DNA from: Hymenolepis diminuta
Lineage: Eukaryota; Platyhelminthes; Cestoda; Cyclophyllidea; Hymenolepididae
Assembly (NCBI GenBank): GCA_900708905.1
Contig: CAADRB010000034.1
Span: 124,001 to 188,000, forward strand
Length of the DNA: 64,000 nucleotides
Reading direction: 5' to 3'
Positions 25,801 through 37,291 of this stretch are shown here, in pieces (positions within the stretch are counted from its first letter, which is position 1; each line of letters starts with the position of its first letter). Position numbers and translations under genes: made by a program. Under the pieces are notes generated by a model that was not told where the DNA came from, searched no databases, and saw only the letters and a list, made by a program, of their open reading frames with translations.

Positions 25801-28800
25801 ACATTTTATGCTTCCGTACTTATTACTGAAAGTAACGCATATCTCTTAGATTGTCTATATGAAAACATGAATTGCCTGATGCTGTATATTGTTCGGATTG
25901 AGTTGTAATAAATATTGGCCATAACAACAAGAACTCCTGATTTTCCTTCTCCAGGTTGGGATAGTGGTCCGTAAGTCGTAACTATTCACAAGGAACTTGT
26001 TAGGATCAGACCGGTTGATTTACTTGAATGGTCAGTCATGCCACCTTGACTGAAATATGAACAACAAGAGCTTTCTATTCTTTAAACACCTTTTTAAAGC
26101 TGGTCTATGAATATTACTATAAGAAATATTACCAGATATATATAAAATAGCAGAAAATGTAATATAGCGCTGATATATTGGTTAAACCTTCTTTAGAGTA
26201 ATTTTTTTTAGCAAAAGATTGTTTATCCATGTAATAGACATGTTATTTAACATTCATTCAACATAAAAAATTGTAGGATCAGAAGATAAGGCTTTGTAAT
26301 TTGTAAGATTTCAGAATCTCAAATTATTATAATACTAAATTAATAGTCAATAGTATTGATTTTAACATTAATCTCCACGTCATTATATTCATATGATTTG
26401 ATCTAAAATATTATTTTAATTACAGAGCGAAGAGAATTAGTAACGCCTACTTATTTAAACGTGCTTTTTAGATTTTATTGTTTTTATTATGCATTCATCA
26501 TTAAATGGAAATTAATGAAAGGCATGTGTTTACTATTTATACCTGTATTAAATCGATAACAATCAGATTGCATTCGTTTATTCATGAATTAATTTATTTA
26601 ATAAGTCTGCAGAGATAAGAAAAGAATACTGCATGAACAGCAGTCTAAATAAGCTTTTATTAGAGAACATCTTAATGACATAGTAAGAGAATAGAAGGAG
26701 ACAGTATGAAGGTCTGTAGGAAGGCAAAAGGCAGAAAGGTGAAGAAGCATAAGAGGGCTGCCACAATGGCAACTTCCGTCTCAAGCAGCATGGCTGTGCA
26801 TATCTCACGCCCAAGCTGCATCCATGTTTGTCTGTGTCCTGGAAAGCGATTTCACTATGATTAGTGAGGTTGCTAGCTTCGGCCTCTTCCAATACCAGGG
26901 TAGCAACATGGTGGCTTAAAATATTTAGAAACGGATTTTGATGGAATCGCAGTATAGGAAATTAATGGTTATCGGTCGGACAGAACCATAAATGTTCATT
27001 TTCTGTGTGGCTAAAACTAAATCGTCTTAGCCGGAATTTATCTCTGCAACAATGCTACGGATTTCTTCAAGAAATAATGCCTGATTTCAAACAGTAATGA
27101 AATTTCAGGTAGCTATTTAATTAAATGGTCTCAATAATTTGAGATTCATCTCTCTACAATATCTTTTGGGTGAAAATGATTTCACATACCATTCCTGTAT
27201 TATTGACGTTGTTTTCCCGAGAAGATAATATTTGTTGTTTAACAAATCTACGCTTTTCCAACCAATAAATTTCGTTGTCTTTTCTGGAAGGAGCGACGAT
27301 ATAATATCTATTAGCCTTATTATTACAACATCAAAAATGTCATAAATATATTTGATGCGTTAATCACCATTTGACCAATGATTAGAACAGACATTGCTAT
27401 TCGTATCCGTGTATTCAGAATAGCACACTATTACCGCTTCCATCGTAGTAAAAAGACGACAGATTCGCAGCCATGTGTTTCATGCCGAAATACTTCGTTG
27501 TATATATTTTTGCAATTGCGTTATATAATCGCATTTTAACTCATTTTTAACCTTCATTCAAGGACATGTTTATTCCACTACATGCAATTTTAACGTCTAA
27601 GCGTAAACGAAAACGGCGCAATTTCATTACCGATCTTTCGTGCAAGAAAACCTAAATTCTTAATTAATTCCTAATCAGTAGGTGAGATTGTGTTCTAGGA
27701 TTGAGTTCTAATTTAACATACAGGGGCGTAGGGAATCTGCGGACACTTGTATTTATGTAATTTAAACTAACTCGATAATAATTAATGCATTTTTTTATAT
27801 CAGAAGGTCTCATGGCAGATACTACTATAACTAGTGAAATGAAAGACACGCTGTAATAGTGTCTGTTAAAGCGAAACACAAGAATTTAGAAATTGAAAAA
27901 TTTCTACAAGTGGCCAAATCTTTCGTTTGCAAAGCTGGAAAGGACCTACTGAATGAAAAACTATGGAAATGAATTGGCCGCCAAGATCAAGAGAAAACAG
28001 CATTGTCAACGCTCTAGTGACTCATTCAGAACACCTGAATTTGTCGGAAGAGTGCATGAAATGGCATGATGGACGAAAATCCTGGGAAGTCAATGCACGA
28101 CATCCTGTCAAAGATCTTCAAGTGTCTGAAGAAACAACAATATTTAAGAAATATTGTTCATCAAGACCTCGGATACAAATCTTTTTAATTTTTATGCGTG
28201 GTCACTTTATGTGGGCAAAAACAACTCAAGAGATTTAGTTGCTGCATGAAAAAGGACTCTTAAAGAAGTTGAAGCACTCAGAAGAAAAGGATGTAATTGG
28301 TTTTTCTCTGACGAAAAAACCCTTCAACAGGATGAAAAATTCAACCGAAGAAATGACCTGTGGGTATGTGGGGGCGGAACCCACTGAAGTTCCAACTGTT
28401 ATGTTTACGCAAGAAGTTTCCAGCAACAATGATGATTTCCGGTTTTGTTGATGTTAGCAGTGAAGGGCACATCATGACTCCTCATTTTTTTCCACAGAGC
28501 CTTGGAGCCAGTGCAGGTACAGATGTCTATGTGGAGACTCTTCAATCCACGGTTGTTAAGCGTAGTCAATGAAAGGCCCCCTACAAGATTTGATTCAGTC
28601 CCATAAAGCTCTCAAAACTCAGAATTGGATGGCCGAGAATTTCCATCATCATGTTACACCAAACTTTTGGCCTCCTAACTACTCACTAGACCCTAATCCT
28701 TTGGATTATTACATGTAGGGCGGGGCGAAGCGGGCGTGGTTGAAAAGGAAGTTAATAAGCATCTCCAATACACTAAATACTCCTCTCTGATGGAATTAAT

Positions 28801-31376
28801 AGCCCGAGTAATGGGGAACATTAATAATGACCACTTGGTCAAAGCTTGCAGCCGCTTTTGGAGTCGAATTGAGTCGGTAATAGAATCCGAAGAAGGGTGC
28901 GTAGAATAAAACCTAGCTTAATATTATGCTTATTTGTTTTGTTGCAAGAAATTGTAAGTTTCAATCATTAACAGTTTCATTTTCTGTTCTAAAAGTGCGT
29001 AAGATATCCTCAGATGCCTTACGCAGCCTGTAGTATCTAACGCCCTAATTTCCACCTTTGTTGACGTTTTAAACCAATTTTCGTTTGATCTTAATTCGTA
29101 ATCTAGATATCAATGAGAACACATGCTATAATTACTTCTTTTTCCATTCAGGCCATTCGTCTGTTCTCAATGATCCAAGCTGGTGACAGGGTTCTTATCC
29201 ACCTTTCCGGTGGAAAATCTTCGATGGCCCTTCTTCATTGCCTACATGAATATCAGAATATCCTTTTACAGGAAAACTCTGATCCAACAAATAAAAACAT
29301 TTTCGAAATAGGTGCAGTCGTAGTTGCTTTACCCTATGAAAACTATGACCTACAACCTCTGATCAGTTACCTCAAATCCCTGGGAGTTACATTCTACTAT
29401 GAAAGACAAGGTTTGTACTCTGCCTTTCTAAGTGGTATTTTGGTTTATTAAAGCTGCGCAATTCGATTTAATGTGCCTGAATTCGTAGACATGAACACCT
29501 ACTGTTCCCACTCGCTTGATCTCTGCTCAAGTGTAAAGCAAAGGGTTATTTATAATGTCGCTCGAAGGTATGGGTATAATGTTCTTGCGCTTGCTCAAAA
29601 TCTTGATGAAATGGCAGCCAGGTAAGGGAAAGTTATTGTTATTTAACATATATATATATATATATGCATACTTGATAAGTGAAGGAAATTAATTACTCTT
29701 TGGCATTTTCAGTTTCTTATCCTCCGTTTTCAATAATGGAAGTATTCAGACAATGGAGGCTAATGTGGAACTCAAGTAAGTATTAAAATCGGTTATAATA
29801 ATATTAGAACTATCTTGACAGTGGAGAGACTAATGCTTTCAATCCTCATGAAAAGATTAAATGGCCACATTCAATCTTGTCTTTTGACAAATTGATGCTC
29901 AGATAATCTTTATAGGAAAAATAGGACAAAATACATGGCGTTAAATATTTTTTACTCAGATCAGAGATAAAATGAAAAGATATAAAATAATTGGATATCA
30001 CGTTTTCACTGGTAGTTAGATTGACAAATCATTTGATTTGTGATTAAACAGAGCGATTATGTCTATTGACCTAGGTATAAGAGCTCATAAAGCCTCTTGG
30101 TTATAGACCAGGTCTGATGAAATGAGACGGAAACCAATTTAGATGAAGGACTTCGTGTAAAATGGCTAGAAATGATAATTTTATTCTATTTTTAAGAAGA
30201 TGGTATTTATGTAGAAGTTAATAGTAAAAGCATATTGATCAACCATCAGGAGGACGCTAAAATAGCACCATATTTCCGTAGGAGGATTTCTTTAGGAGGG
30301 CTATCGAATTAGACTTGGTATCATCTCAAAATTGATGATATTTCTTTAGACTAAAATTTTAAAACAGCCTCTCCCAAATTACATATAGTGGATAAGAGGG
30401 AAAATGGAAGAAAAGGATTAGAAGGAAACAGAATAAGAAGTTGGAACGGAAGGACACAATCGTCAATGGAAATGGGATTGTTATAAAGTGGCCAAATCAC
30501 GAAATGCTTGATGAAGTTAACTTTTATGAGCTTTTCGTTAGTCTGATGAGCAACCGATGTGGACTCAGTAGAATATTCCAACTTCTAATAAGCGACGACA
30601 TAAAGTCAGTTTGATCGATTTAAGCCGTTCTCATAACTTTAGGTGAGGCAGAAACACTTTAGGATGGCAGAATATGTCATTCAATTATCTAGCTGTGCTT
30701 TGGAGTATCCTGTCACTTCCTCAATTGTTAAGTTCGACAACGTTTAAGCTATAGGTTTATAATGGGAAGGTTATCTTAGGGCAAATAATAATTTACATTT
30801 GTCACCTTTTCAGGGACCTCAATTTGCGACTAATCCGCCCGCTCGCCTTCTGTCGGGAAAATGTTATCGCATCATTTGTTGATAACGTAAGTTAGATTGA
30901 AGTTTCAAGGGTTTCGTAGTAATACAAAATTCTAATCCAACAAGTAATAGCCGTAGGTGAGGAATCGATTTTCTTATTGATTTCTCGAAATAAAACTTGG
31001 CTTTTAATGTCTTCTAATACGACAACTTGTTCATTTTCCCATAAAACTATCGTGATTTTGCATTAAAATCAGTATTATAGGAACAATTGAGATTTGTACC
31101 TGAAACTGTTTTAAGCAGGATTTTATGGGGGAATGAACGTTTTTATTGCATTTATAGGCCAAGTTGCCCGTTCTGAAAACAATCTGTCCAATATGTGAAC
31201 AATCACGATTGGAGCAAAACAGGCTGAAGGAGATGCTTGTCACAGAGGAGTTCAATAATCCAAATCTATTCAGTAGTATTGTCAATGCCATTTCACCGCT
31301 ACTTCACCTCTCTTCTCAGTCAGATGTTGTAATGGAAACTGATACAACGACGAAAGTTGTTTCTTGGACCAAATAG
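11132..31376 (+). CDS. Fusion: SufS/CsdA-like class V aminotransferase + linker + TtcA-like PP-loop protein
   Basis: Nineteen plus-strand exons: 11132-11145, 11181-11429, 11465-11582, 11615-11746, 11789-11979, 12029-12209, 12971-13098, 13147-13446, 13518-13553, 13621-13888, 19724-19889, 19968-20470, 20831-20929, 21627-21701, 29152-29410, 29489-29621, 29713-29775, 30814-30886, 31158-31376. Every junction has GT..AG and matching phase; total 3207 nt, 1068 aa plus stop. Residues 1 to about 540 are a PLP-dependent cysteine-desulfurase-like fold, about 540-800 a Ser/Asn-rich then acidic linker, about 805-1068 a TtcA-like ATP-pyrophosphatase. By family knowledge the first half would make an enzyme persulfide from cysteine and the second would activate and thiolate tRNA cytidine. 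The key link is exon 14 to 15: RLYDDDVIQ + AIRLFSMIQAGDRV matches the helix that precedes the PP-loop in TtcA (..AIADFNMIEEGDRI..). Cellular location is not evident. If the 7.4-kb intron call were wrong, there would be two adjacent genes. Confidence 0.82.
13889..19723 (+). other. Intron 10 of the fusion gene (5.8 kb)
   Basis: AT-rich intron beginning GTTAGT and ending TCCAAG. Open frames inside it (for example 14741-15022, 15939-16202, 17683-17871, and overlapping frames on both strands at 18794-19033) show no family resemblance and no convincing paired splice sites. I see no transposase, LTR or terminal inverted repeat. Confidence 0.55.
19724..21701 (+). CDS. Fusion gene, exons 11-14: end of aminotransferase fold and Ser/Asn-rich, acidic linker
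   Basis: Exons 19724-19889, 19968-20470, 20831-20929 and 21627-21701 (residues about 540-820). The first part (RYWLHSKYNNLRWFLLSS, then a Cys-containing GCIERCFCPDLAK) probably closes the aminotransferase region. It passes into a low-complexity stretch rich in Ser, Asn, Arg and Tyr with several SPxR/SP sites, a Pro run before exon 12 ends, then an exon encoding consecutive Glu followed by a Ser/Asp/Glu-rich segment. This looks like a disordered, phosphorylatable inter-domain linker. The last exon leads into the helix before the PP-loop. No known domain is recognised in the linker. Phases at all four junctions agree. Confidence 0.75.
20930..22090 (-). other. Two hydrophobic minus-strand open frames nested in fusion-gene introns
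   Basis: Minus-strand frames at 22090-21902 (62 codons, starting ATG, with one strong transmembrane-like segment) and 21567-21268 (99 codons, hydrophobic start then a mixed region) lie on either side of fusion exon 14. Frame two can be extended upstream to a good acceptor (TTTTAG near 21577). A donor that joins the two in phase was not found, so they are not proposed as one gene. They may be chance frames or a small nested membrane-protein gene. Confidence 0.2.
23960..24250 (-). other. Unassigned open minus-strand frame in intron 14
   Basis: A 96-codon frame from an early in-frame start to a TGA at 23960. Its base composition is less AT-rich than the flanks, which suggests former or present coding or an inserted element. 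The peptide has no motif I recognise, and another minus-strand frame across the same DNA is interrupted by stops. It may be debris of a mobile element. No function is proposed. Confidence 0.2.
24977..25060 (+). repeat. Direct repeat pair C, copy 1
   Basis: Begins GACCAGTTGATTAACTTGAA and continues through TGGTCATGCTACTTTGACTG to a TATGAACAACAA block. A closely related segment occurs about 1 kb downstream (25990-26075), lacking about 16 bases in the middle. Both copies are in the same orientation. Confidence 0.6.
25990..26075 (+). repeat. Direct repeat pair C, copy 2
   Basis: Begins near GACCGGTTGATTTACTTGAA, with TCATGCCACCTTGACTGAAA and ATATGAACAACAA matching copy 1. The internal 16-base difference and scattered substitutions show it is an old duplication or two members of a dispersed family. 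Confidence 0.6.
27900..28915 (+). pseudogene. Decayed Tc1/mariner-superfamily transposase
   Basis: Fragments in order across three frames match mariner-type transposase: a helix-turn-helix-like VAKSFVCKAGK start near 27910; GHFMWAKTTQ near 28198-28230, followed by TAG; FFSDEKT near 28293-28313 with the catalytic Asp; NRRNDLWVCGG; HHHVTPNFWPPNYSLDPNPL near 28640-28700 with the second-half catalytic region; and ACSRFWSRIE near the end. Several frameshifts and stops interrupt it. In LDYYM*G the expected Trp codon is TAG, followed by a small G/C-rich insertion before GVVEKEVNKH. It is non-functional. No terminal inverted repeats or TA target duplication could be identified by eye. It lies in intron 14 of the fusion gene, same strand. 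Confidence 0.85.
29152..31376 (+). CDS. Fusion gene, exons 15-19: TtcA-like PP-loop domain
   Basis: Residues 821-1068. TtcA installs 2-thiocytidine at tRNA position 32 using ATP and an iron-sulfur cluster. In order: MIQAGDRVLIHLSGGKSS (PP-loop at 839-844); a Cys region 912-919 followed by VKQRVIY, matching CSLC.RLRRGILY; LALAQNLDEMAA (939-950) where TtcA has IALGHHRDDILET; IRPLAFCRENVIASF, very close to VIRPLAYCREKDI; and ICPICEQSR (Cys1006, Cys1009), matching PCNLCGSQ. The order and spacing leave little doubt about the family. Odd points: SGGKDS has become SGGKSS, GHH..DD has become AQN..DE, and the first Cys of CxxC is Leu (only Cys919, with Cys912 further away). Activity may be altered. 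Stop TAG at 31374-31376. Confidence 0.88.
29648..29666. repeat. (TA)n microsatellite
   Basis: A run of about nine TA dinucleotides within the short intron between fusion exons 16 and 17. Simple repeat, no function inferred. Confidence 0.9.
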
Positions 31377-31587
31377 TTTAAATGAACGCCAAATGTTTCT
31401 TTCAAAATTACCTCAATTATAATATGAAACATTTCCTTTATTATCACTTCCTAAACGGCTGTGTTAATTGGGTTCATTTAAAAATTTGGCAATCCTTTGG
31501 TTACGTATCTCTTGTTCATGCTTTTGTGTTTTTTTCATTAAAAAAATCATTCGTTATTAACCATTATTCTTAAATCAAGGGGAAGTT

Positions 31588-31593
31588 AATAAA
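31588..31593 (+). promoter_or_regulatory. Putative polyadenylation signal AATAAA for the fusion gene
   Basis: Canonical AATAAA about 210 nt after the stop codon at 31376, on the sense strand. Such hexamers are frequent by chance in AT-rich DNA, so the assignment rests mainly on position. Confidence 0.4.
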
Positions 31594-34500
31594 TCCCTCG
31601 TATTTTCTGGGAATATAAAAGTATTCTTAAACCTATATTTGTGAAATTTTCTTCGCTATTCCATAAAAATCCTTCTTAAACCGGAACCGATCTTTTGGGA
31701 ATCTAGTTAGTCCTATGACCCGGATTTAGGACGTTATAAATTCAACACCCCCGCTAAAATCACCAGCTGACCCCATCGTCTTGTTTATACCATTGATTCT
31801 ATTGAGAATTATTAATTAGCCCGATTCATGTGCAAGCGTATTTTCTGACATTAGATCCATTTCAGTGTTCCGTAAAATATTGCGCCCATGGTATCGCGAT
31901 TAATACACACCTCTGCAAAGTCTCAGATCAAGGATTCGATACTCATGAGCCCCATCCACTGAACAGAATTATGAGTAATTCTGATAAAAGTGACTAAGAA
32001 AGACTCGACAGAATAGACGTTTCTCAATATGAAGCCTGAGGATATTACGCTCTACCCGAGACGAATTTTGGAAGCACTTCCAATATCAAGTTTATAATTC
32101 AAAATTTCAATAAAATTTAATTCCGATTCAGTTATTTATATCGAATTTTGTGATGAAACTTTTCATTTGGGTACTGTGATGGAGGAACGGAAAATAATGA
32201 CAACTAATAACAAAGAAATTCGACTCGGTATTTCAAAATCCTAGATTAGGTTTCTACTTCAAGTGTGAATAATCCTAAAGCAAAATGAGTATTCTTCTAT
32301 ACTAACGAAACTTCTGAGAGTGACGGATTTGATGGTAATCCCATTCCCCAGGCCACCAAATTCTAATCTATTGTCATTGAAATGATCCATCATTGCCATT
32401 AAGTGAAGGCGATCATTGAACAATTATATTAAAATACTTGAAGGTTTCGATCATAAAGAGGAGAATAGCTGGGATATGGTCTGTTGCGTCTAATCAGATT
32501 GCGATTACTTGTATCTCATATTGTTTCGAATGACCACCAGATATTCATAAAATGCAATGGATTTCATTAAAGCCAGTTTTACGAAACAATAACTGCATTT
32601 ATTTATTGCGAACTAAATTTAGAATTAGTTAACTATTGACATCCGTTGATTTGATTTGAGAAATTATACAGATCTTATCAGCTGAAATAATACCCCAAGA
32701 TTACTTAATGGAAGATCGTTTTTATTGAAACTGTTAAAACCAAACATAAGGTCGCCAGTTAATATTCATTATTGTCCTACGATTAAGTAAGTTACAAAAT
32801 CATTTTATTTTCATAGGGACATGAATGACAGTATTCTGAAAATACATAAATTCTCTTAACCCAGAGTCCATTTACTATGATGACTTCCTATTCAAGGGAC
32901 TTAACCCTTTCATTATTCGTGAGACTGGATCAGTTTTAAATTGTACAGATGATGAAATGAGAGGTATTTGTATTTAACTAACTAGTTAAATGCTATAAAG
33001 TTTTGTTAATTTGAACAAATAGCTTAATTTCGTACGATCTGAGTGTTATTTAATTTTATTTGATAATGTTAATGGATTAGGCGGTGAAAAATATTAATAA
33101 TATTTATTTTACAATTCCCCTAAAAAGAACAATTATCATTTGAAATAATTTGGCTCATAGATCATGAAATTAGCTCATATTTACTGGAGCAGAACTTGAT
33201 CTGAACTCCTATTAACAGTTTAAAAATATCAAAACTTGAATTTTGATCTATTTATAACGCATGATTAGATGCTAATTACATTCGTGGTAAATTGCGTTTA
33301 AAAAAATGCAACTTATTTCAGAATTAAGAAGACACACATAAGTTTACTAAAATAACTGTAAATGGTATGAAATATTTACTTTAAATTGGTTCGTGAAATA
33401 CGGTTTAAGAAATTAGAAATAAATGCATGCATCAGTTCTCGAAGGACTAATTGTTCATATTGTTCAGATTTCCACACAATTGTCTTAGATCAGGAGAAAC
33501 TCAAATTTTTAGAGTTAATATACTCTATTTGCATTAACTTTTCCTTAAAAAATACAAAGTCAATGATTACCCGTCCTCCCTGTCCATTACGTGCCTAGTA
33601 ATTACATGAATGTGGTAATTCTAAACTCAAAATTTCAGCATTGGTCTTGTTTAAATATATTCACTTAATCATTTGCTATTTCAATTCTATTGATATTCTC
33701 TGTTATCTGTTGACTTTCACCAACTTAAGTCTAATGTGTTAACTTGAAGGCATAGGAAATGTCGCCAGGGAAAATTTGGCAGGTTAGTACCCTTCTCGAC
33801 TTTACGAACTCAAATATCCCAAAATAGGAATGAGGCAGAGACGGTGGAAAACAATTTATATAGGAGGAACGGAAATCGGGAAAAATCAATAAACAATCAT
33901 GAATGAGCTTTAATAAATGAAATTCCCATGTTAAGATTAGGAGGTGGTTTCTGGGTCTGAACAAAATTCCGCTCTATATCGTTTCATAATTTGTTTTTAT
34001 TTGATACCATCTAAATAATTAAACGTGGATATTTATATACTCATTCATAAATGTAAAAGAGCAAACATTATTTGACAGAATATGTTATTATCCTATTTAT
34101 TGTATGATTAATGGTTTAATCCTCATATGCATTGAAGGATGAATTCCGTCATCTCCATAATATCAGCCTACTCTATCTACTCTAACTGCAACAACATCAA
34201 TTTGCACCTACCTCTAACTTAGTTCCAATAACTTAATTTAAAATAAAACTAACCAAAAATTAAGAAGAGAAGTTAGTCGTGTGTTAAAGAAAGCCCCTAT
34301 TGCTCATCAATCTTTATGGCGATTAATTCAGAAAACATTTTATTTCCATATTTTAAATTTAAATTGCTAAACAACCTTGTCTCCCAAAAACAAAACCATT
34401 AATTTTCTCAATGTGGGTATGGGCTAAATTAACAAAATCGCATAAAGTGCTCTGGTTGAAATTAAAACATTTAAATTATGGATTATAATTCTCTTTTTAC

Positions 34501-36299
34501 TGCCGATTACCCAGTGGGAATATTAATATTTATGGAAGTTTAAATCACCCCGATGTGACAACATACTTTCCTTTTATTCTCTCACTACTCTCTTTTTTAT
34601 TCTTTTATCGATTAAAAAGCACATTACTCCAATTAACTTTGAAGCCTCACTAGCAGTTATGGGCAATTTTATGCGGACCCATCACCACTAGCTATCGAGT
34701 TTGTTTGCGCCGATAAATATCTGTTCATAAAATGAACGTTTTTCAGTGATTATGTTCTAGGTAAGCTATTTATGTATTTAATAAAGTCAACAATTGCATT
34801 AATAACTATAATCTGGATTAATTGAAAGCCGAAGTGTTTAATGATTGGTTTTAATGAATTGTTGTTAATGATTGCGAAAATGTACTCGGTTTATTAATCC
34901 TAGTTTAGACATTGAGCACTTAACAGTTTTCAAGTAGTAAATGCGATAAATACTGTGTTATGCACATCTATAAGGGTATATATCAAGGTAAATGCTTCTC
35001 TTGTTATTAAATGACTTAAATACGATTCTAATCTAGAAAATGACCATTAATTGAATGCCCTATTCAAGTCTTTTTGCAAAAAATATGATAGAAGAGTAAA
35101 ATTTAAGCAGGAGAAAAGGTAAACCTAATCCCGTCAGCCCATTTCATGAAGTTCTGAAAATAATTTATTTTAATTTAATTCAATGGTCTAATGACTTAAT
35201 TATGTCAACGCCCTTCAAAAATTAGTACAAAGACATTCATTTGCAAACGAATCCTCGAAATAATCAGAGAACGATGAATAAATGCATATATTGTTAAATA
35301 CAAAAGCCTATGATTCTTATTTGGCAAAATTTATGCCATTTAGTAGTGCTTAAATAACGGAAATAGATTAAACTTGGAAAGTTTATTTCTGGGAAGCATT
35401 TATAAACCTTCATTTTTTCCACCCTTTTCTTATTATTATTATTGGTCGTTTTATTACTATTAGAATGAATGAAAAACAGTGGTACTTTGGCCGGAGACAC
35501 AGTATTCCAAAAGCGTAGCTTCCATGGCTTAGATTCATTCACGTATACACACAGAAGAGAATAGCTAACATCACTAGTTGTAATTGTTTAGCAGGAGAGC
35601 TTTATAAAGAGATTTCTCAGGGTGATTAAATGAAAGTTTATAGAAAGTTAACTAGCTGCTAAGATGTCTTATCTCCCCCTAGATCTTCTTCAGTCTACAT
35701 TACCTATCTTCTTACGATCCTCACCGTAGAACAAGATGAAGAAAGGAGAGGGAACTTGGATTGAAGAGCATTGTTGAGCGAGGAAGTTCAGGAGGGTGAA
35801 AGAGACTTATGTATGTGAATGTGAAAATGCGGTAGAAGAGGTGTGCCTGGGTTTACAGAGGGGATCTGTACATAGCTCAGACTGAATCAGCTACGTCGGG
35901 AACTGCTCAAAAGGGTTTTGTCCAGGGCTAAACCGACTCTTTAATTAGCTTGGAGTCATTCCCACACTGTCACTTAGTTGAGCTTGATTGGGGGACAAAG
36001 CGATCGCAAGAACCAAAAGACTGTATGACAGATTCTGTCTAGACGGAATTTTAATGCCATTTGGGTCGTGATCGTGGTTTACCTGCATCATGGGGTAACT
36101 GAAGTTTAGTGACGGAGGAAAACTTTAATCCGGGAAGTGTTTGGTGGACGTAGCCACTACAAATATTTTCTTCCAATGGATTTAGGGAGAAGAATTTAAG
36201 CAAAATATCTAGCTTTGCTTTTACAATAATGATAATCAAAGATTTATATTATGTGGGTTCAAACTGACCTCAACTGTGTCAAAACCTAGTTAACCAGTA

Positions 36300-36470
36300 T
36301 AATTTTGATATTAACTTGAAAAACGAAGAACTATCAAAATAAAAAAATCGGTCAATAAGTACGGTACATCCCGAATAGAAGTCGTTCCGGAATCTAGTGG
36401 ATAAAATATGAAGTTCAAAGTTTGGAATGCTTGCCCAAAAATCAAAAGAGTTAGGCTGGAAAGAAATGAC
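36300..36470 (-). repeat. Dispersed repeat family B, reverse-orientation copy
   Basis: Contains GGTCAATAAGTACGGTAC, GGAATCTAGTGGATAAAATA, TGAAGTTCAAAGTTTGGAAT and CCAAAAATCAAA in this order. Read in reverse complement, the order matches the plus-oriented copies near 46.6, 55.4 and 57.9 kb. Diverged copy. Confidence 0.5.
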
Positions 36471-37291
36471 ATTTTAATTTAATTCTACCGTCTCCACTTT
36501 ATTAAGAATTTAAATCCTCCTTTACTCTACTCAATCGAATTTGGTTCAATGTATTTTTAGTCACAAAAGTCTGAATTAACTGATGGTCTGATGGTCAATT
36601 ATAAACACTTTATAGTATAAAACCGAAAAGGATAGGAATAAACGAAATATTGGTCTAGACTTTTGTTTGGAACTAAGAAAACACTGTGAAAGCTGCTTAA
36701 ATAAAAGATATAATTATCGGTAATTTTATCAAACGAAGTGGATAGTTTGCGGTACTCCAAAAAATTGGCATTTGTAGGATTCACAGTTCTGTGTTGTCAA
36801 TGTAATCAACTTATGTGAAATCTGTTCTAGACTAATAATTTAAAACACTTTACTTTCAATATTCAGATTAATTTCTGTTGATTGCATTCTTAGGTAGAAT
36901 TGGCTTAGGCTCTTTAGTTTCCGAAATAATCAGATATTTAAATATGGAGTTCATTTGGCTTAATGAGATGGCAGAGCAAATGTTCTTTTGGTCGCAAAAT
37001 TTAAACAAATGGACTGAGGTAATTCCAAATTGATTTATATCGCCTCCATTCCCACCTCCCATTCCTCAAGCATAAAAAAGAACTTAAAAGAGTCGTAAGG
37101 CAAATTTCTTATTCAAAGACAAAATTGATATACAAATTGCAAAGATCAACCTATTGCAAACTAAATCCAACTTACACATTGCATTTCTTTAATGAATTTT
37201 GATACATTAAGCTCAGAGAATAAAATAATTTGTCTTGCACTTCATCATTAAGTATACTGATTGGATCTAAGATCAGCGAATTATCTCGGCC

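Larger units (their letters stand above)
21702..29151 (+). other. Intron 14 of the fusion gene (7.4 kb), containing repeats and a transposon relic
   Basis: This intron, GTATAT to TTCAG, separates the linker exons from the PP-loop exons. It contains a pair of related segments near 24977-25060 and 25990-26075, a decayed Tc1/mariner transposase at about 27900-28915, and relatively GC-richer open minus-strand frames at 24250-23960 and 26892-26578 without recognisable homology. The size is the main reason to test that both halves share one transcript. Confidence 0.6.

Noticed and set aside
26578..26892. A 104-codon minus-strand open frame with a Cys-rich segment in intron 14.
   Set aside because: No motif, no splice partners, and it passes into AT-rich sequence; probably chance or old element debris.
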